Source: Rotaria sordida
Lineage: Eukaryota > Rotifera > Eurotatoria > Philodinida > Philodinidae
Reading direction: 5' to 3'
Assembly: GCA_905250125.1 (NCBI GenBank)
Contig: CAJNOL010001035.1
Coordinates: 20,401-84,400, forward strand
DNA: 64,000 nt
The notes under the pieces were generated by a model. It saw only the letters and a list, made by a program, of their open reading frames with translations. It did not search any database and was not told the DNA's origin. Of this stretch, positions 29,172 to 42,290 are shown one piece after another; the stretch's first letter is position 1; each line of letters begins with the position of its first letter. A program made the position numbers and the translations under genes.

Positions 29172-32111
29172 TGTAAACGATTATGTATAAGGTATTTGCT
29201 TTATGTTTTTACTATTAATAATCGACGAATGAAAATAAAATAAGTAATGTTGTCTAACTACCACCTATACATATGTAAGATTGTTTTTGAGTAGTCGTAT
29301 CTTTTTGTCAATCTATCATAAATGATCGAATACTAATAAGAACAAATGCATGTAAAAGTAAAAAAAAAAAAAAAGAAACAAGTACGAAATGAATAGGTGT
29401 GAATCAGAGCAATACTTTAGTGACACAGTAGTGATCGTGATAATGTTTATGAGCGCAAGATAAAAAGAGTGATAGGAAAATGAGTATAGAAGAAAATAGA
29501 CAGGCAAAAAAGAGACATCTTTCTCTATATTCCCTGGGGCTACTAAGCAGCTTTTTAGTCTTTCTTCTTTTTTTCTCTTTTTTCTCATCTACGTTGTTGA
29601 TGCCTGGCTATATCCTTTTTTATTGCCAAGAGGCTAGTAAGCCATCCATTTACTACTATCGTTCCATCAGTCGTTCATCTATCATCATTGGGCAATGAGA
29701 AAAGCGTATATGTGAATTTTAACTTAATAACAATAAGACGAATGACATCGGAGATGACAATGCCCGAGTGCTCACATTATGAAGACATGCTGTTAAGCTA
29801 GTTTTTTTTTTTAGCTTTATAATAAATATTTTTTTTATTCTGAATTCTAAACCTAAATTTTATGTACTTAAAAAACAATCTGGTTTTTTTATAATGTTTT
29901 TCTGAAGATTAAAGAAGATTTTTTGTGTTGATTTTGTGTTGATTAAAAATAGAATATGATTATTTGTTCTGACACTTTTTACTATAATCTGGTTTTGATA
30001 TGATTGAAGCGAATTAATAAACTTTTTTCTTTTTTTTTTTTTATAGGATATAAAGTCATTCGAAAAGAAAAAAGTAATTATAGGAGATCTTATATGTTCT
30101 ATTATTCCTTTATTCTGTTCTTTTTTCTTTTCTTTCTTTTTGTTCTTCTTCTGGTTCTCTATCAATCTGTAAATAGGAATGACGTAGTAGCAAACAAGAA
30201 CAACTGTAATGATAAATAAAGGTAGTATTAAGTCTATTTATATCAATTAAATAACTTTTCACTACCGTAACCTATGATAAAAAAATGAGATCAATTTAAC
30301 CCTTCGATGGCGGACTTATTTTTAGAATAAATAGATTAAAAATCTATTGTTAACGTCGTATACTTTGAAAATTATTGACGATCATAGTTTTTCGCACTTA
30401 GACTCAATTTAAAGATGAAATACTGTTACTAGTAGAATATATGTCAGAACATAACAAATATTGAAAAGTTCTATTTTACTATATTTCGACTTCATCTTTT
30501 ATTCAAATTTTGACAACGTAAGTTTACGTGCTTCGCCATCAAAGGGTTGAAAAGAAAATTTGTCTAATAGGAAAATACTATTTTAGGCATCTATGAAAGA
30601 TCGTCATTTTTGATTAAGGATTTTTTTATATTCTCTCTTTTAATTGCATGTTATAATACTCAAGAGAATTTTTCGTTTAATTTTTATTCTTAAATGAAAG
30701 GTTTCATAATTCATCATCTATATTGATTCACATGCAAACATTATCACAAAATGACTAAAGTTGATAATTGATCGACACATCAATTTATTTTATAGTTTTC
30801 AACACGAATCAAAAAAAAAAAGAATATACAAGCAATATAGAATACACATACTTCTTGCCTTTTTCTTTTTTGTTTGAATAAGTTTGCTGAACCTTTTTGA
30901 ATATGACAATGACACAATACTGATTAACACACACATACATACAAGAGATAATATTAATTATTTTCTTCATACTTCTATCCATCGCACTCAGTCATAATAG
31001 CAACTGGCAACCAGAAAGACACGACCTTTGGAAACAAGCTGTGCACGAATATGACGTCAAACCTGTATTTCTCTCGTTGTCGTTTCATGTCTTTCTTTCT
31101 CTCTCTTTCAATATATTCAGTTAAAATCTATTGCCAATTGTTATTTGTTCAATTCATTCTTTTTTAATTTTTAACAATGACAGATGAAAAAAAATATACG
31201 CAAAAGAAAAAGAAAAGAATAAAACGGAAAATAGCTCGCTTCTTTGTTTGACAGAAATAATTTCTTCAAAATTTAATAAAAAACCTAATTTCCGTTTATC
31301 ATTCAATAGTTCTTGTCGGAAACTACGATCCATCATGTTCTCATAATAACAATAAAAAAAAACATGAAACGTTTAATAATATATCCAAATTACATATGTC
31401 AAAAAAGGAAGCAACAAAACACGACCTGAGGTTCTTATTTTCTTTTTCTTTTTTTTTTTTTAGTTTTTAATAATGTTCGATATGCATAGAAGCATAAATT
31501 TTGATCTTGGGCAATAACAAAAAAAAACCACAAGTTGGCACACACAGATAGAAAAAAAAATGTAACGAAACACTGGCGAAAGCATATACGATTGAAAAAC
31601 AGAACAAAAAAAAATTGACAAAAAAAAAAAACTTTTTTTTAATATAATACATTGGAAAAAGTCGTCAATAATGATGACGATTTCACTTTTATCACAAGAA
31701 AAAAAGGAAAACAAAAAAAAAAGGAAAAGACAAGAAACTTGAACAAATCATATAATCAGTGAAATGAAGAAATGAAAAAAAAAATCACAGATCTATGGAA
31801 AATTTTGTTTTATTGTCAATCAAGCAAGCAAAGAACTGAGTAGTAATAGTAGTAGTAATAATATATCTAAGTCGCGTGCTTTATTGAAATTATCAAGATG
31901 AAAAAATGTTAGAAAAGAAGAAATCAAATATTTCATGCAAGAGTTACACAAAAATGAACATTACATTTTATTTTTATTGATTTTCTCTTATTTTGTTAGA
32001 CAAAATAAAGAGAAAAACTAACCTTGTTGTTTTTTTTTTGTTGTGATGTTGTTTGGTGTTATTTTTTATTATTTTAGTTATTAATAAGATAGAAGTCAAT
32101 AACAAAGAAAT
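29172..32111. other. Intergenic region between PKA and QKI genes
   Basis: Homopolymer-rich DNA (many A8-A12 and T8-T12 runs). A piggyBac-like MITE lies at 30300-30546. A short minus-strand frame at 31336 (MMDRSFRQELLNDKRKLG) looks mildly coding but could not be spliced convincingly to either neighbour. Confidence 0.4.
30300..30546. mobile_element. piggyBac-like MITE (TTAA target)
   Basis: The left end TTAA-CCCTTCGATGGCG (TTAA at 30296) is mirrored by CGCCATCAAAGGG-TTGA at the right (TTGA at 30547). Ends starting CCC next to TTAA are the piggyBac signature; one copy of the target has mutated to TTGA. No transposase inside the 247 bp. Confidence 0.7.
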
Positions 32112-35100
32112 TTAAGTTCGATTCAAACGAGGTGGTTGAATTGTGTAAGGTTGATAACGGGCAGAGGCAGAAGAGGCTGCTGCGCCTTGTGTGATGTTTC
32201 CTGTAGCATTGTTTGTTGTTGTTCTAGTAGCTACACCTGCACGGTAAAGAAGAGAAAAGAGCAGACAAAAGCAGTGAGATATTATATATTTATATAATTA
32301 TATACATCAAATTTAAAGAAATCAGTTTACGTTTGTCAGTCAATACTACAGCGTTTACAAACAGAAGAAATCATATAAAAAAAACCTAATGCTCAAAAAA
32401 CGAAATAAGAGAAATTAAGCGTATATTGACACATGCCTTTTTTTCTTCATTCATCACTGAATCAACGACATCAATGAGCCTAGAAGGAGAGAGACAATTG
32501 CATTCTATAGAGCTGCTCTCACCCCATAGCTAAACTGACTATCTATCTAAAGAAGCACGCCACCTGCTGTTATTGCCATAAGAAAATTATATTCTGATTA
32601 ACTACACTAACTTAGTTGTTTTTTTTTTAAGTATTGTTTTAGTTAGAGAGTGCATTTAAGTGTTTTGTTTCAAAAAAAAGCAAGACTGTGTATGTGGTAT
32701 GTGTTTGTTGATTTGTTTTTTTTTTTCGATTTGTTTGGTTGTTTGTTGTTGTTTTTATCATGGTGAGATATAAAGAGAGATCATGCGTTAAAGCAAAGTT
32801 TAGAAAAAAAGTAAAAAAAGAAAGAAAGAAAGAGAAAAAGAAAAAAAGATAGAAAGTATGGAAAGGATTATCATTCTAGCTTTTGACATGATTAGAAACT
32901 TTTTGATACATAGACTGATTGTGTGGATGATGATGTTGTTGAAAATTCTGATGCTGCTGATGATGCTGATGCTGATGATAATGATGCCTGTCGTGGCAAT
33001 AACAGCAAGTGCGTGATGTCGACCGAAAAGCGGACGACAATAGGTACAATGAGTTAAATTTGATACCTGCTGGTGTTGTGGCTGTGGGACCGGCCAAAAA
33101 TGGAAAAGCTAGAAAATATTAAAAAATAATAATAATAATAATATTTTTCATGAAAATCTAAAATAAAAAGAACTATTTACCTGCTTGACTTGGATCAATA
33201 TGTGTTGGATATTCAAATAAATGTGCACCACCTGCAATCATTCCACCCATTTGATCAAGTGTTTGTAATGGTGCAAATACTTGAACAAAATTTTGTTCAC
33301 CATTTGCTGATGTTGTTTGAAAAAGTGAACCGTGTGGAACAGTTGTTAATGTTTGTTGTGTTGGATTAGTAGTCGTTGTAGCAAACATAGCTTGTCCTGC
33401 ACTTGATTGAATTTGTGCTGTTAAAAGATTTTGTTGCATACGTGGTGTTAAAATTAATGGTGCACCTATTGGCATTCGATTATTTGGAAATTGTAATTGT
33501 TGTAATTTTTTTTGAAATAAATTTGGTTCACGATATGTACCATTAATGATAGCTAATTCCATTAATTGTTTCTTTTTTAAATCATCTTCACCTTCAGCCT
33601 AAATGGCAGGTTTTTTTGTCATATAGATTTTATTTGAAAATAACCAATGATTAAAAAGCTATCTGTTTACTTTTGACGTATTTTCAACACATCAAAAGCT
33701 ATGATTTTGTGCTCTTTTCAAATAAAAAGTGTCTCATAAGGTTCTGAGCTTCGACAAAAATTAGTTTATATGTAAAAAAAAATGATCATTACTCAACTAT
33801 ACCTGTATGAGCTTCGAGTACTTAGGAAAATATTGTAAATGATATATTGTCCGATGACGTTATCTTCTTTTAATAATAAATGATATAAGCAGAAGAAACG
33901 TAATAATTAAAATCTCGAAATCGATTAGTATTTTCTTAAGAAGTTTTAATGAACTATAAATTCATTATACGTAACATAGCACAATTATACAAAGCAATAC
34001 GTAATATGTAGGAGGTGGGTATGACTATCCTCTGTAACCACATACATCCACACCATAATTATCACGTTTCTTCTGTTTATATCATTGTTATTAGAAAAGA
34101 TAATGTCATCGGATGCTGTGTCATTTAAAACATTGTATTAAGTAATAGAAGCTCATATAGATATAGCTTGGTAGGGATCATTCTTTGTTTATATATAAAT
34201 TAATTTTCATTGAGGTCCAGAACTTATCGGATATCGTTTTATGGACTTAGAAATTTAGTCTCAGTTTTCATTCGAGAGTAGTGAAATGATCTTTCAGTTT
34301 TGAGAGAAAATTTTTGTATTTTTACTATTGCAATTCGAAAGTAAAAGTTGGGAATTTTGTTTATATATTAGCTTGTAGATTAGAAGTTATCCTACAAAAT
34401 GCACTATTTAAAGAGTTTTTTTGATAGGAGACTTAAATTTTCATTTTTCTTAAATCTCATTTTTGAAAAATCAACAACCGTTTTAATGTTGAAAGGAACT
34501 CTTGAAAAAAAATGCTTGAATAAAACCTACAGTTAAGTTCAATATCACTTTTTATAGAGAAATATCCATTCTGCAAAATGACCGATTCTGACAAATTTTA
34601 GTACATTCGAACAGGAACTTATTGGGTAAACAAAAACCTGTTAGCTCATCATTTTCAGGTCTTTCAAAAAGTCTTTCACTACTCTTGAACAAAAATAGAT
34701 ACAATATTTCTCAGTCCATATTCAAATTCTGATCGTGATCTATAGTTTTTGGCTTGTCTGAAATGCTGTCGAGCAGGTCAAAATAAGACATTCGTCGTTT
34801 GAGCTCATATTGAATCTCCAGGCAAGTCTCAGTTGAGATAGCAAAAGCCTAACAGAGTTTATCCTTATGAATCGTTCGCGCCAAGACAGGCTCTCGGTAA
34901 TTTTCAGGGATAGGGGAGAACTAAAATTTGCCAGATAGTCTGACACAGGTTATCTAGCAGTAAATAGCAGCCGAAAATTCGTCTGCCAGAATTTGGCAGA
35001 CAGTTTTTGAGCAAATACTTAAAATTTGCGCAGACACGGCATGAAAAGTACCTGAGACTAGTCCTTGGTAGCCCCCCCCCCCCCCTTCCCACATCGAGAG

Positions 35101-37390
35101 CCATGGCGCCAAGTTATAACCGGTTTATTGGATTTTTTACCCATTCTTAGGTACTCTCCAAAAGACCGAATAACATAGTTTTTGATCCAAAATTTTGTCT
35201 ATAGATAGGTCTAATGACTCTTAGAATATCGTGAAACTTGCAATCGAAAAGATTGTTCTTCTATTGAGTTATTGAATTTTCAAGTGAACTCACTTTTGGT
35301 GACACGTCGTCTTTGACAAAGTGCTATTCTTGGAAATTCAATATCTTGACGAAGGAATAGTCTAAAAGTCATTAGATCTATCTGTAGGCTAAATGCATGC
35401 GGATTTAATATGAGCTCAAACGGCGGATACCAGTTAGAATAATTCCCTTATAAGCTTGCCTATATTCGAGAAGAGTACAAAATTCTGATTCTAACTCATA
35501 GCATTTTGACTCGTTGAAACTATGTCAAAAGTGAACAAATATCTTGTCTAAAAACTTTCCAGTCATCCATGATATTTCCTTTTTCAAATAAGAATACATA
35601 CAGCTGGTTTTAGTAATTTCATAATTTCTTCTTTAGCACGTTCTAATTTAACTAATGCACGATTTTCATGATCTTCACATTGTATTAATACATGAAGATC
35701 TTCATCTAAATGTTCCCAATTAGCTTTACCTCGATTTTGATCTTCCTATAATAATAATAATAATAATAAAAATAATTTAAAATAAAAAAGATAAATAATA
35801 ATTTATTTTATTTTTATTCATTACTTTTTGTTTATCTCTCATTGATCCTCGACCACGAACCATAATTTTACAACCTGTATCAGCTTCAAGTTGTTTTGCA
35901 GTCATTCCTCGTGGGCCCAATATACGGCCAACGAAATTAAACTAAAAAGACAAAGAAAAAGAAAATAAAATTATTAAAATACGACATTATTTGTTATTTT
36001 TATAAATTAAAACACGATCGAGTGGTGATATGAACACAAATTGGGTTGGAAATTAAATCAATATGTATATATATATATATGTATAGATAAATATATAGTA
36101 ATTTGATTAGATGATTTTTTTTTGTTGTTTTTGTTCGACATGCGACACGCACAAACGAACGATGGACGAGATATAGGTTATTAATATGAAAAAAACAACA
36201 ACGAAATGATATGGATTGAGCCAAAAAACATGCAAGACAGAATATGATTATATTAACAAAAAAAATTACCGAACACACCCATGATGATCAACAGAAACTA
36301 GAAAAATAATTAAAAGTTGTTGTTCAAAAAGATTTTAGACAAAAAAAATAATAATAAATAATTCAGATATGAAAATTCATTGTTTCAAGTTATTTTTAAT
36401 AATATTAGAACGCAATTTTAAATATATGCGGAATCAATGAAATAAGTAGTTTGTTGGTTTGTGAATCAATGAGTCGATTGAAGTGTTTTTATATTACTGT
36501 GCGTAAGCATATCAAAAGGAGATAGACAGATAAAGAAATAGACAAAAGGATGTGCTCGTGAGTTTTAGACAAAATATGTGTTGTTGTTTCTTTTTTTTTT
36601 TTTGGTTTTTGTTTTAATTGAAAGAGCAAGAAACTGCTTGGCCCAAATATTATCTTATTTACCGTATAAGTATCGACGAACTAGGCAATCTAGAGTATAA
36701 AAATTTTCAAACTCTAGCGGATAGGGATACTCAATAAAAATGTAAATTATGAAAATTGATATAGCATATCCGAGTTCTTAATGATACCACTATTACATAT
36801 TATTTGAATAAGTGATTCATGCATTTGTTATTAGTTGCTGATAAATATAGCAAAAAATGATAGATATTATATCATAATTATTAGACTAATGCACATTATT
36901 TAATCGATACTTACTTCAGGATGTTGTTGCACCGGAATAAATACTTTTTCTTGAAAAATTTTCTTTTCCCCATTGGGTTCAGGTAATTCCATTTTAGGAC
37001 GCGTACTCAAATTAAATAAATTCACTCGAACTTTATTAATTTCTAAAAATATTTTATTCAATTAAATACAATTAATTTACTATAAATATGTCTACGAACC
37101 TTGATCAAGTAATCGTTCAATATGCATAAACATATTGGGTACTGCAGCTAATTGTCTTTTATCTTTTAATAATTGTGATAAATATTCTGGATTATCAGTT
37201 AATGATGGATCCGTTTGAGTCGATGGTGGTGATGCTCTATAACAAAAAAACAAATTATTTATAATAATAAATTCTATTTTCAATTTCCTTACGATGTTAA
37301 TGGAGATAAGGCTGGTGATGTGGATGTTGGAACTGGTTGACCAGTTTGATGAATGGTTAATAATTGTGTAGGTGCTGGAGACATTAACAT
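32112..37390 (-). CDS. QKI: Quaking/HOW-type STAR RNA-binding protein
   Basis: Eight exons join in phase: 37390-37293, 37236-37100, 37042-36915, 35941-35825, 35745-35602, 33598-33181, 33108-33067 and 32236-32112, for 402 aa. Order of domains: a short leader; QUA1 dimerisation helices ([34 protein letters not shown]); a maxi-KH domain ([50 protein letters not shown]); then QUA2 ([20 protein letters not shown]). The GPRG loop and RGRGSMRD loop are intact. Such proteins bind ACUAAY sites and control splicing, stability and translation. The glutamine-rich C-terminal part ends [15 protein letters not shown]. Reading through the donor at 33066 instead gives a different end to 32876, rich in HH and QH and ending NHVKS (424 aa), echoing the alternative C-termini of vertebrate QKI. 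Intron 5 (2 kb) contains MITEs. Confidence 0.93.
32876..33108 (-). CDS. QKI: Alternative terminal exon of the QKI gene
   Basis: This is exon 7 extended through its GTATCA donor at 33066. The frame stays open for 63 further codons after TPAG, through [12 protein letters not shown], a CCYCHDRHH segment and a histidine/glutamine-rich stretch, to a stop at 32876. It would replace the 32236-32112 terminal exon. Retention is inferred from the open frame alone; the low-complexity His/Gln content may be an accident of CAT/CAG repeats. Confidence 0.4.
33790..34175. repeat. Long-hairpin MITE in QKI intron 5
   Basis: From about 33805, TGTATGAGCTTCGAGTACTT, then GATGACGTTATCTTCTTTT, then TGATATAAGCAGAAGAAACG are each mirrored in reverse order at the right (AAGTAATAGAAGCTCATATAG, AAAAGATAATGTCATCGG, CGTTTCTTCTGTTTATATCA). 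Arms are roughly 130 bp with a loop of about 100 bp. No coding capacity. Confidence 0.7.
35113..35320. repeat. Dispersed repeat, copy 2 of 2
   Basis: Matches the copy at 21573-21780 in the same orientation. It lies between an inverted pair (CGTTTGAGCTCATATT near 34797 and AATATGAGCTCAAACG near 35406), so it may be part of a larger element inside QKI intron 5. A run of 14 C at 35072-35085 lies just upstream. Confidence 0.55.
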
Positions 37391-38722
37391 AGTTGATTAT
37401 TATTTCGTCAATTGAATTTTATGTATATATATTTTCTTTTTAGTTAGTTATATATGTACCATGCACGTTATAAAATGTTGTCCGTCACACGGATGACTGA
37501 ATGAGAGAGCGAGGCAGGTAACGACAACGAATGAAAGAAGCTAATAGAAGTAAAAAAGAAAAAATCACGTCTAATACGTGTGCTACGAACAGAACAAGCG
37601 AATCGTTTCGTTAATAGCTGTTGTTGTTGATGTTGTTGTCGTTGTTGTTGTGCATAGAACAAGAAACAAGTAATAGAAAGCTAACGAAATTATGAGAAAA
37701 AGAGTAAAAGAATGACTGAGCAATGGTGACACATTGTACGGCGAATTTTATTATGTTGATCTCTAATCTGTCTTCCGTTCGTTCGTCGCGATACAAACCA
37801 AACGTGGGCAATAGAGTGATACGTCTTTCTCTTTCTTTCCCTTTCTTTCTCTCTTTCTCTTTCCCTCTCGTTCTCTCATTCTTCAGTCACACCATGTCCT
37901 TCTTTTGTCAAATGCGATCGTCGCCGCTTGCTTCGCGCATATGTACAGCCACCAAGACGACGACGATGATGAAAACTACAATCTTCTCCGTTGTATTTTT
38001 TTTTCGTTTCTACACATAGACATATATATATATATATATATATATTTATATGTTCGATTCATTCGTTCACCCTCAGGTGAAAGAAAAAAAGAAAAGAGAA
38101 AAAGGGTCGCACCTTTGCCACTATGGCAATTAAATTCATGTATATTCTTTGCAACTCTCTTCTATTCTTCGCTTCAGTAATTTTCTCTCTGTCTCTTTTC
38201 ACTAAATAGCTCAGACATATACTACTATATAGAAGAGAGATTTGAAAAGAAAATATTTACAATCGAAAAAAAAAATTTTTTTAGGCTTCTCTCTCTGTCT
38301 TTTTCTTTTCGTTCGTGAATCATATGGTCTTCTTTTCTTTCTTTATTCACTATAATTTTATTCTTACCTTATGTCAACGAAAGAAAGTTTCGAAAAGAAG
38401 TTTTAATCGAAATAGAACAAAAAATTTCGACAACTCCTTAATATCAACAAAAATAACAAAAATGTTGAATTTATTAAAAAATCATGTACTTTTCTTATTC
38501 TCCGTCTTCTGTTCTATTGAATAGAAGACTCATGGATAAACTTATTTGCCTACACTCAAATTTCATAATAAATAAAATAAAATATAAAAACGGTTTGAGC
38601 ATTTTTAAAATAGCCTTTCACTATATAATAATATACAATAACAGTGTGAGAGGAGTAAGTAAACAGATCGATAAATATAGAAAAAAAACATTTAATTATA
38701 CGAATTCAGTAACAAAAATTCA
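37391..38722. other. Intergenic region, QKI upstream flank
   Basis: Between divergent QKI and the unrecognised plus-strand gene. Base composition rises in GC around 37480-37980 (CGTTCGTCGCGA, TCGTCGCCGCTTGCTTCGCG), with a C/T-only tract at about 37829-37868 and a TA run at 38021-38046. The composition suggests promoter DNA. No exon was seen. Confidence 0.4.
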
Positions 38723-40403
38723 ATGGGTGGTGGCAGTTCATCGTTACCAAAATCTAATCATGCTTTACCGCCTCCAATACATGTTGAAGAAGGTGGGCAA
38801 TAACATTTTGAATGTATAAAATAATTCTTCTACTTTAAACTCTAATTAAAAGAAAAAAATCAATTAAATGCTTTTTTTAACAATAACTATTGACATATAC
38901 TTGTTTTATATCTATATATATGACAATTACAAGATCAATAAATTAATTAATAATAAAAAAACAATACTAACTTACCTGTAAATTTTATTTGTTGCTATTT
39001 AAAAAGAAATATATATAAATGGAAATTTTAACTCAGAAAATTCCAATTTGTTATGTCGATCATCTATATTTTAGAAAAAATTACTGAAAAACCTATTCAT
39101 CAAGATTCTCAAGAAAAAACTGATGGATTTCGTTTAAATCAACTAACTGAACCAACCTATATTTCTCATGTAAAAACGGGTAATACATTATGTTCAAATG
39201 ATCATATATTACTATTTCAAGATGGTTCAACAACAATAGAATTTCGTACGCCACCAAAATTTCAACGAGCACATACATCATGGCATAATGGATTAATTCG
39301 AGATAGTATTTGGTGTTCTAATCTTAATGTATTTATTCTTTTAACGAAAGATGCTTTGTTTAGTCTTTCGCCAACATCATTATTTACTACTGAAACAGCA
39401 AAAAATAAACCTTTAGTAGATTTAAAAATTCATACATACAACAAAGTAAAACCTTATAATAATAATGTTTCATTTTGGCGATGTACATGTGCTGGTACAA
39501 CATTATATATTAATTATTCTGGTATGTGAATTAAATCAATACTTAGAATTTTTAATATAGATAGTAGATTTTAATTAACAAAATTTTTCAAAAAAAATAT
39601 TTTCAGATATTTATTACAATATAATCAGTTCAGTTGATTTTTTGATGTAGAATTATATTTGAAAAAGATTAATTAATCTATGTTATTAATTTTAAGAAAG
39701 GAATAGAGATGAATTCTAATTGATTTTATTTCAATATCGATAAAAGATTTCTTCAAGAAGTAATAAGATCCACTTGTCGAGGGACATTATCTTTAAAAGA
39801 AAGATCATATTTCATTTATTTTAATATTCTCAATTATGAATGAATTTAACACGTATGAAATCTATTGAATTATTTGTTTATCTTTGAATAGTTCATTTTC
39901 AAAAACTATTACTTATCTCAAGATTTTTTTTTTTTTGTTTTTATTACTAAACAGGATTTGGTACAGTTATTGATGAGTATTCATTAGCAGCATCTTCATG
40001 TAAACTTATAAATCGTTGGATACCACCGAAAACATGTGCTCCATATGAAGGTATTTGGTGTATTCGTTATCAACAAGAGACAGATCAATTAGGTATGGCT
40101 ATAATGGATGCAAGAAATAATCAATGGCGTTTGGAAATTCGTAATCGAAAAGACCTTGCATTTTTATGGCAAATAGTCTTACCTTTAGGAAATGGTGATT
40201 GTGAAATATCTATATTACCAAATCGAGAATGGCTTGCTGTGAATTCATGTGGTATACGTTTAATTCAAATAGCTAATCAAAAACTTAAAACAGGTGTAGA
40301 ATATCAACGTGAATTAAAAAATGCTATTGCAATTGGTAATTTATATTTTGCTATTCGAACAAAAAGCGCTATTGAAATTCATCAAATTAAACAATTAAAA
40401 TAA
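38723..40403 (+). CDS. Unrecognised protein, beta-propeller-like
   Basis: Three exons, 38723-38792, 39075-39521 and 39955-40403, join in frame to 321 aa. The first junction uses a GTGGGC donor and is the least certain; exons 2 and 3 are clear. The N-terminus MGGGSSSLPKS could be a myristoylation site. The body has repeated short beta-strand patterns with tryptophans in similar places (SWHNGLIRDSIWCSNLNVFI, YEGIWCIRY, NNQWRLEIRN, REWLAVNSCGIRLIQI), suggesting a WD40-like propeller of unknown family. There are no signal peptide or membrane segments. No function can be assigned. Confidence 0.6.
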
Positions 40404-42290
40404 TATCAAAATTCAAAATATTTGTCTTATATAGAGATTACAAATAAAAATAAAATTGTTTAAATTTTGTTGAGTTTTTTTTTTCAACTATGTATTTTGT
40501 CTTTAGTATATAAATAAAATTATAAAACTAAATAAATCAATGATGTATTATGATTATAGAATATTTTAAAGTGTTCATTAAACACATTGATAATACTAAA
40601 ACCAACAAGAGTTTCTTCATAGAATCAATAAAGTTAATAGGAAAGAATTTCTGCATAAAATATTTATCAGTACATTTAAGATAAAATTGTTGGCTTTCTG
40701 AAAATAACTTCTCTAACCTTAATACTACCAGCTTGAGTCATTTTTGACCCCTTTTTCAGACCTCCTCCTCAATAAAGAAATTTCCTACCAAGTCAAGTGA
40801 AACAGCCTCATATCTTCGAGATACGTTGTGGCTGTAATGAAGAGACTATGGTAAAATTTTCATCTCTATATCATGATGTTTAAGAAAATATTAACCAAAC
40901 AATGGTCAAAAATACCTCATTTGGCAACTTAAATTTCTCCTGTATTGCATGTCCAATATATTTAATATTTTTTTTTTGTTCGAAAGAGCATGTCAAGGTG
41001 TAGGGCATGACGAAGTCATATTTTTTAAACTAAGAAGAACTTGGTCATGCTCTACATCCTAACATGTTCTTTCGAAGAAAAAAAATATTAAATATATTGG
41101 ATATACAACACAAGAGAAATTTACGTTGCCAAATGAGGTATTTTTGACCATTGTTTGGTTAGTATTTCCCTTAAACATCATAATATAGGGATGAAAATTT
41201 TACCATAGTCTCTTCACTATAACCACAACGTATCTCGAAAATATGAGGCTGTTTCATTTGACTTGGTAGGAAATTCCTTTATTGAGGAGGAGGTCTGAAA
41301 ATGGGGTCAAAAATGATCCAGGTTGGTAGTACTAGGGTTAATAAAAACTAAATGTTAAGAAACGAAAAATGAAAATTTTATTTGAATAAATATGAATTTT
41401 GTTTAGGAAAGTCCTTAGAGTTTATCTTTCTATCAAATTTCATGCTTATCTTTAACATTTGAAATAATTTCCATGAACACATGAAATTTTGTTTTCGTTC
41501 TTTCTTGAATTTCACGGTGAGAACATAGATGCTTCATCTTTTTAATATTGCATTTCTCGATTGTGGATAATATTAATCCAACTAAGAAAAATAATTATAT
41601 AAATTCATATAATAAACTAAAGATTTGATTTGAATATGAACAATTAGATTTATTATACACACTGCTAGAAAGAGTTTTCAACAAAGATTTTACATAAGTC
41701 TTCTTGATGTTTTAAAAGAATGTTTTAGTTGATGAAAAATGAATAGTTATTATTTCAGGAATTTTCACATTATTGATTCCATATTCAAATATTTGTGTTA
41801 CATAAAGATCACAAATAAAAATCAAATTGTATAAATAAAATTATGAAATAAAATAAATCAATTCTGGTATCATGATTATAGAACACTTCGAAATAGAAGA
41901 TTTTATTGCATTCGAGCTCTTTCATACAACTTTAAAGTGTTCCCCATAAATATTAATAGTACTAATATCAACAACAGTTTATTCATACAATCAATCAAAT
42001 CTCTAGGAAAGAGTTTTCCTGACCATCAGTCATTATAGATATTGAATCTGTTCATGTCTAAGTTTCACATTTCTCAAAACATTTTAAATCTTAATCTTCT
42101 TTTATGCATGTAATCAAACAAATCTTGAATCATATTTTTTAAGAAGAATTATACGAAAATGCACACACATAATAGTAAACAGAAAATGAATTAATCGAAA
42201 TACACACATTGATACAAAAAAAAAAGAAGAAACAATAAACATTTCGGTTATATAATAATTACTGTTCGAAATTAAATTCAAATAATATGT
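40404..42290. other. Convergent intergenic region with a palindrome
   Basis: Lies between the stop codons of the unrecognised gene and the nuclear receptor. It contains the 621-bp palindrome at 40717-41337. Otherwise AT-rich with no supported exon. Confidence 0.45.
40717..41337. mobile_element. 621-bp near-perfect palindrome with TTAA target (piggyBac-like fold-back)
   Basis: Almost the whole element is two arms of about 300 bp. CCTTAATACTACCA, CAGACCTCCTCCTCAATAAAG, CCTACCAAGTCAA-TGAAACAGCC and ATACCTCATTTGGCAAC on the left are all mirrored on the right, meeting around 41028. The right end abuts TTAA (41338-41341); the left flank is CTAA. The CCCTAG-like tip next to TTAA suggests a piggyBac-derived non-autonomous element. 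No open frame. Confidence 0.8.

Noticed and set aside
31154-31336. MMDRSFRQELLNDKRKLG frame as a third PKA first exon
   Set aside because: It looks mildly coding, but the only phase-compatible donors (GTTTTT, GTAGTT) are poor; evidence insufficient.
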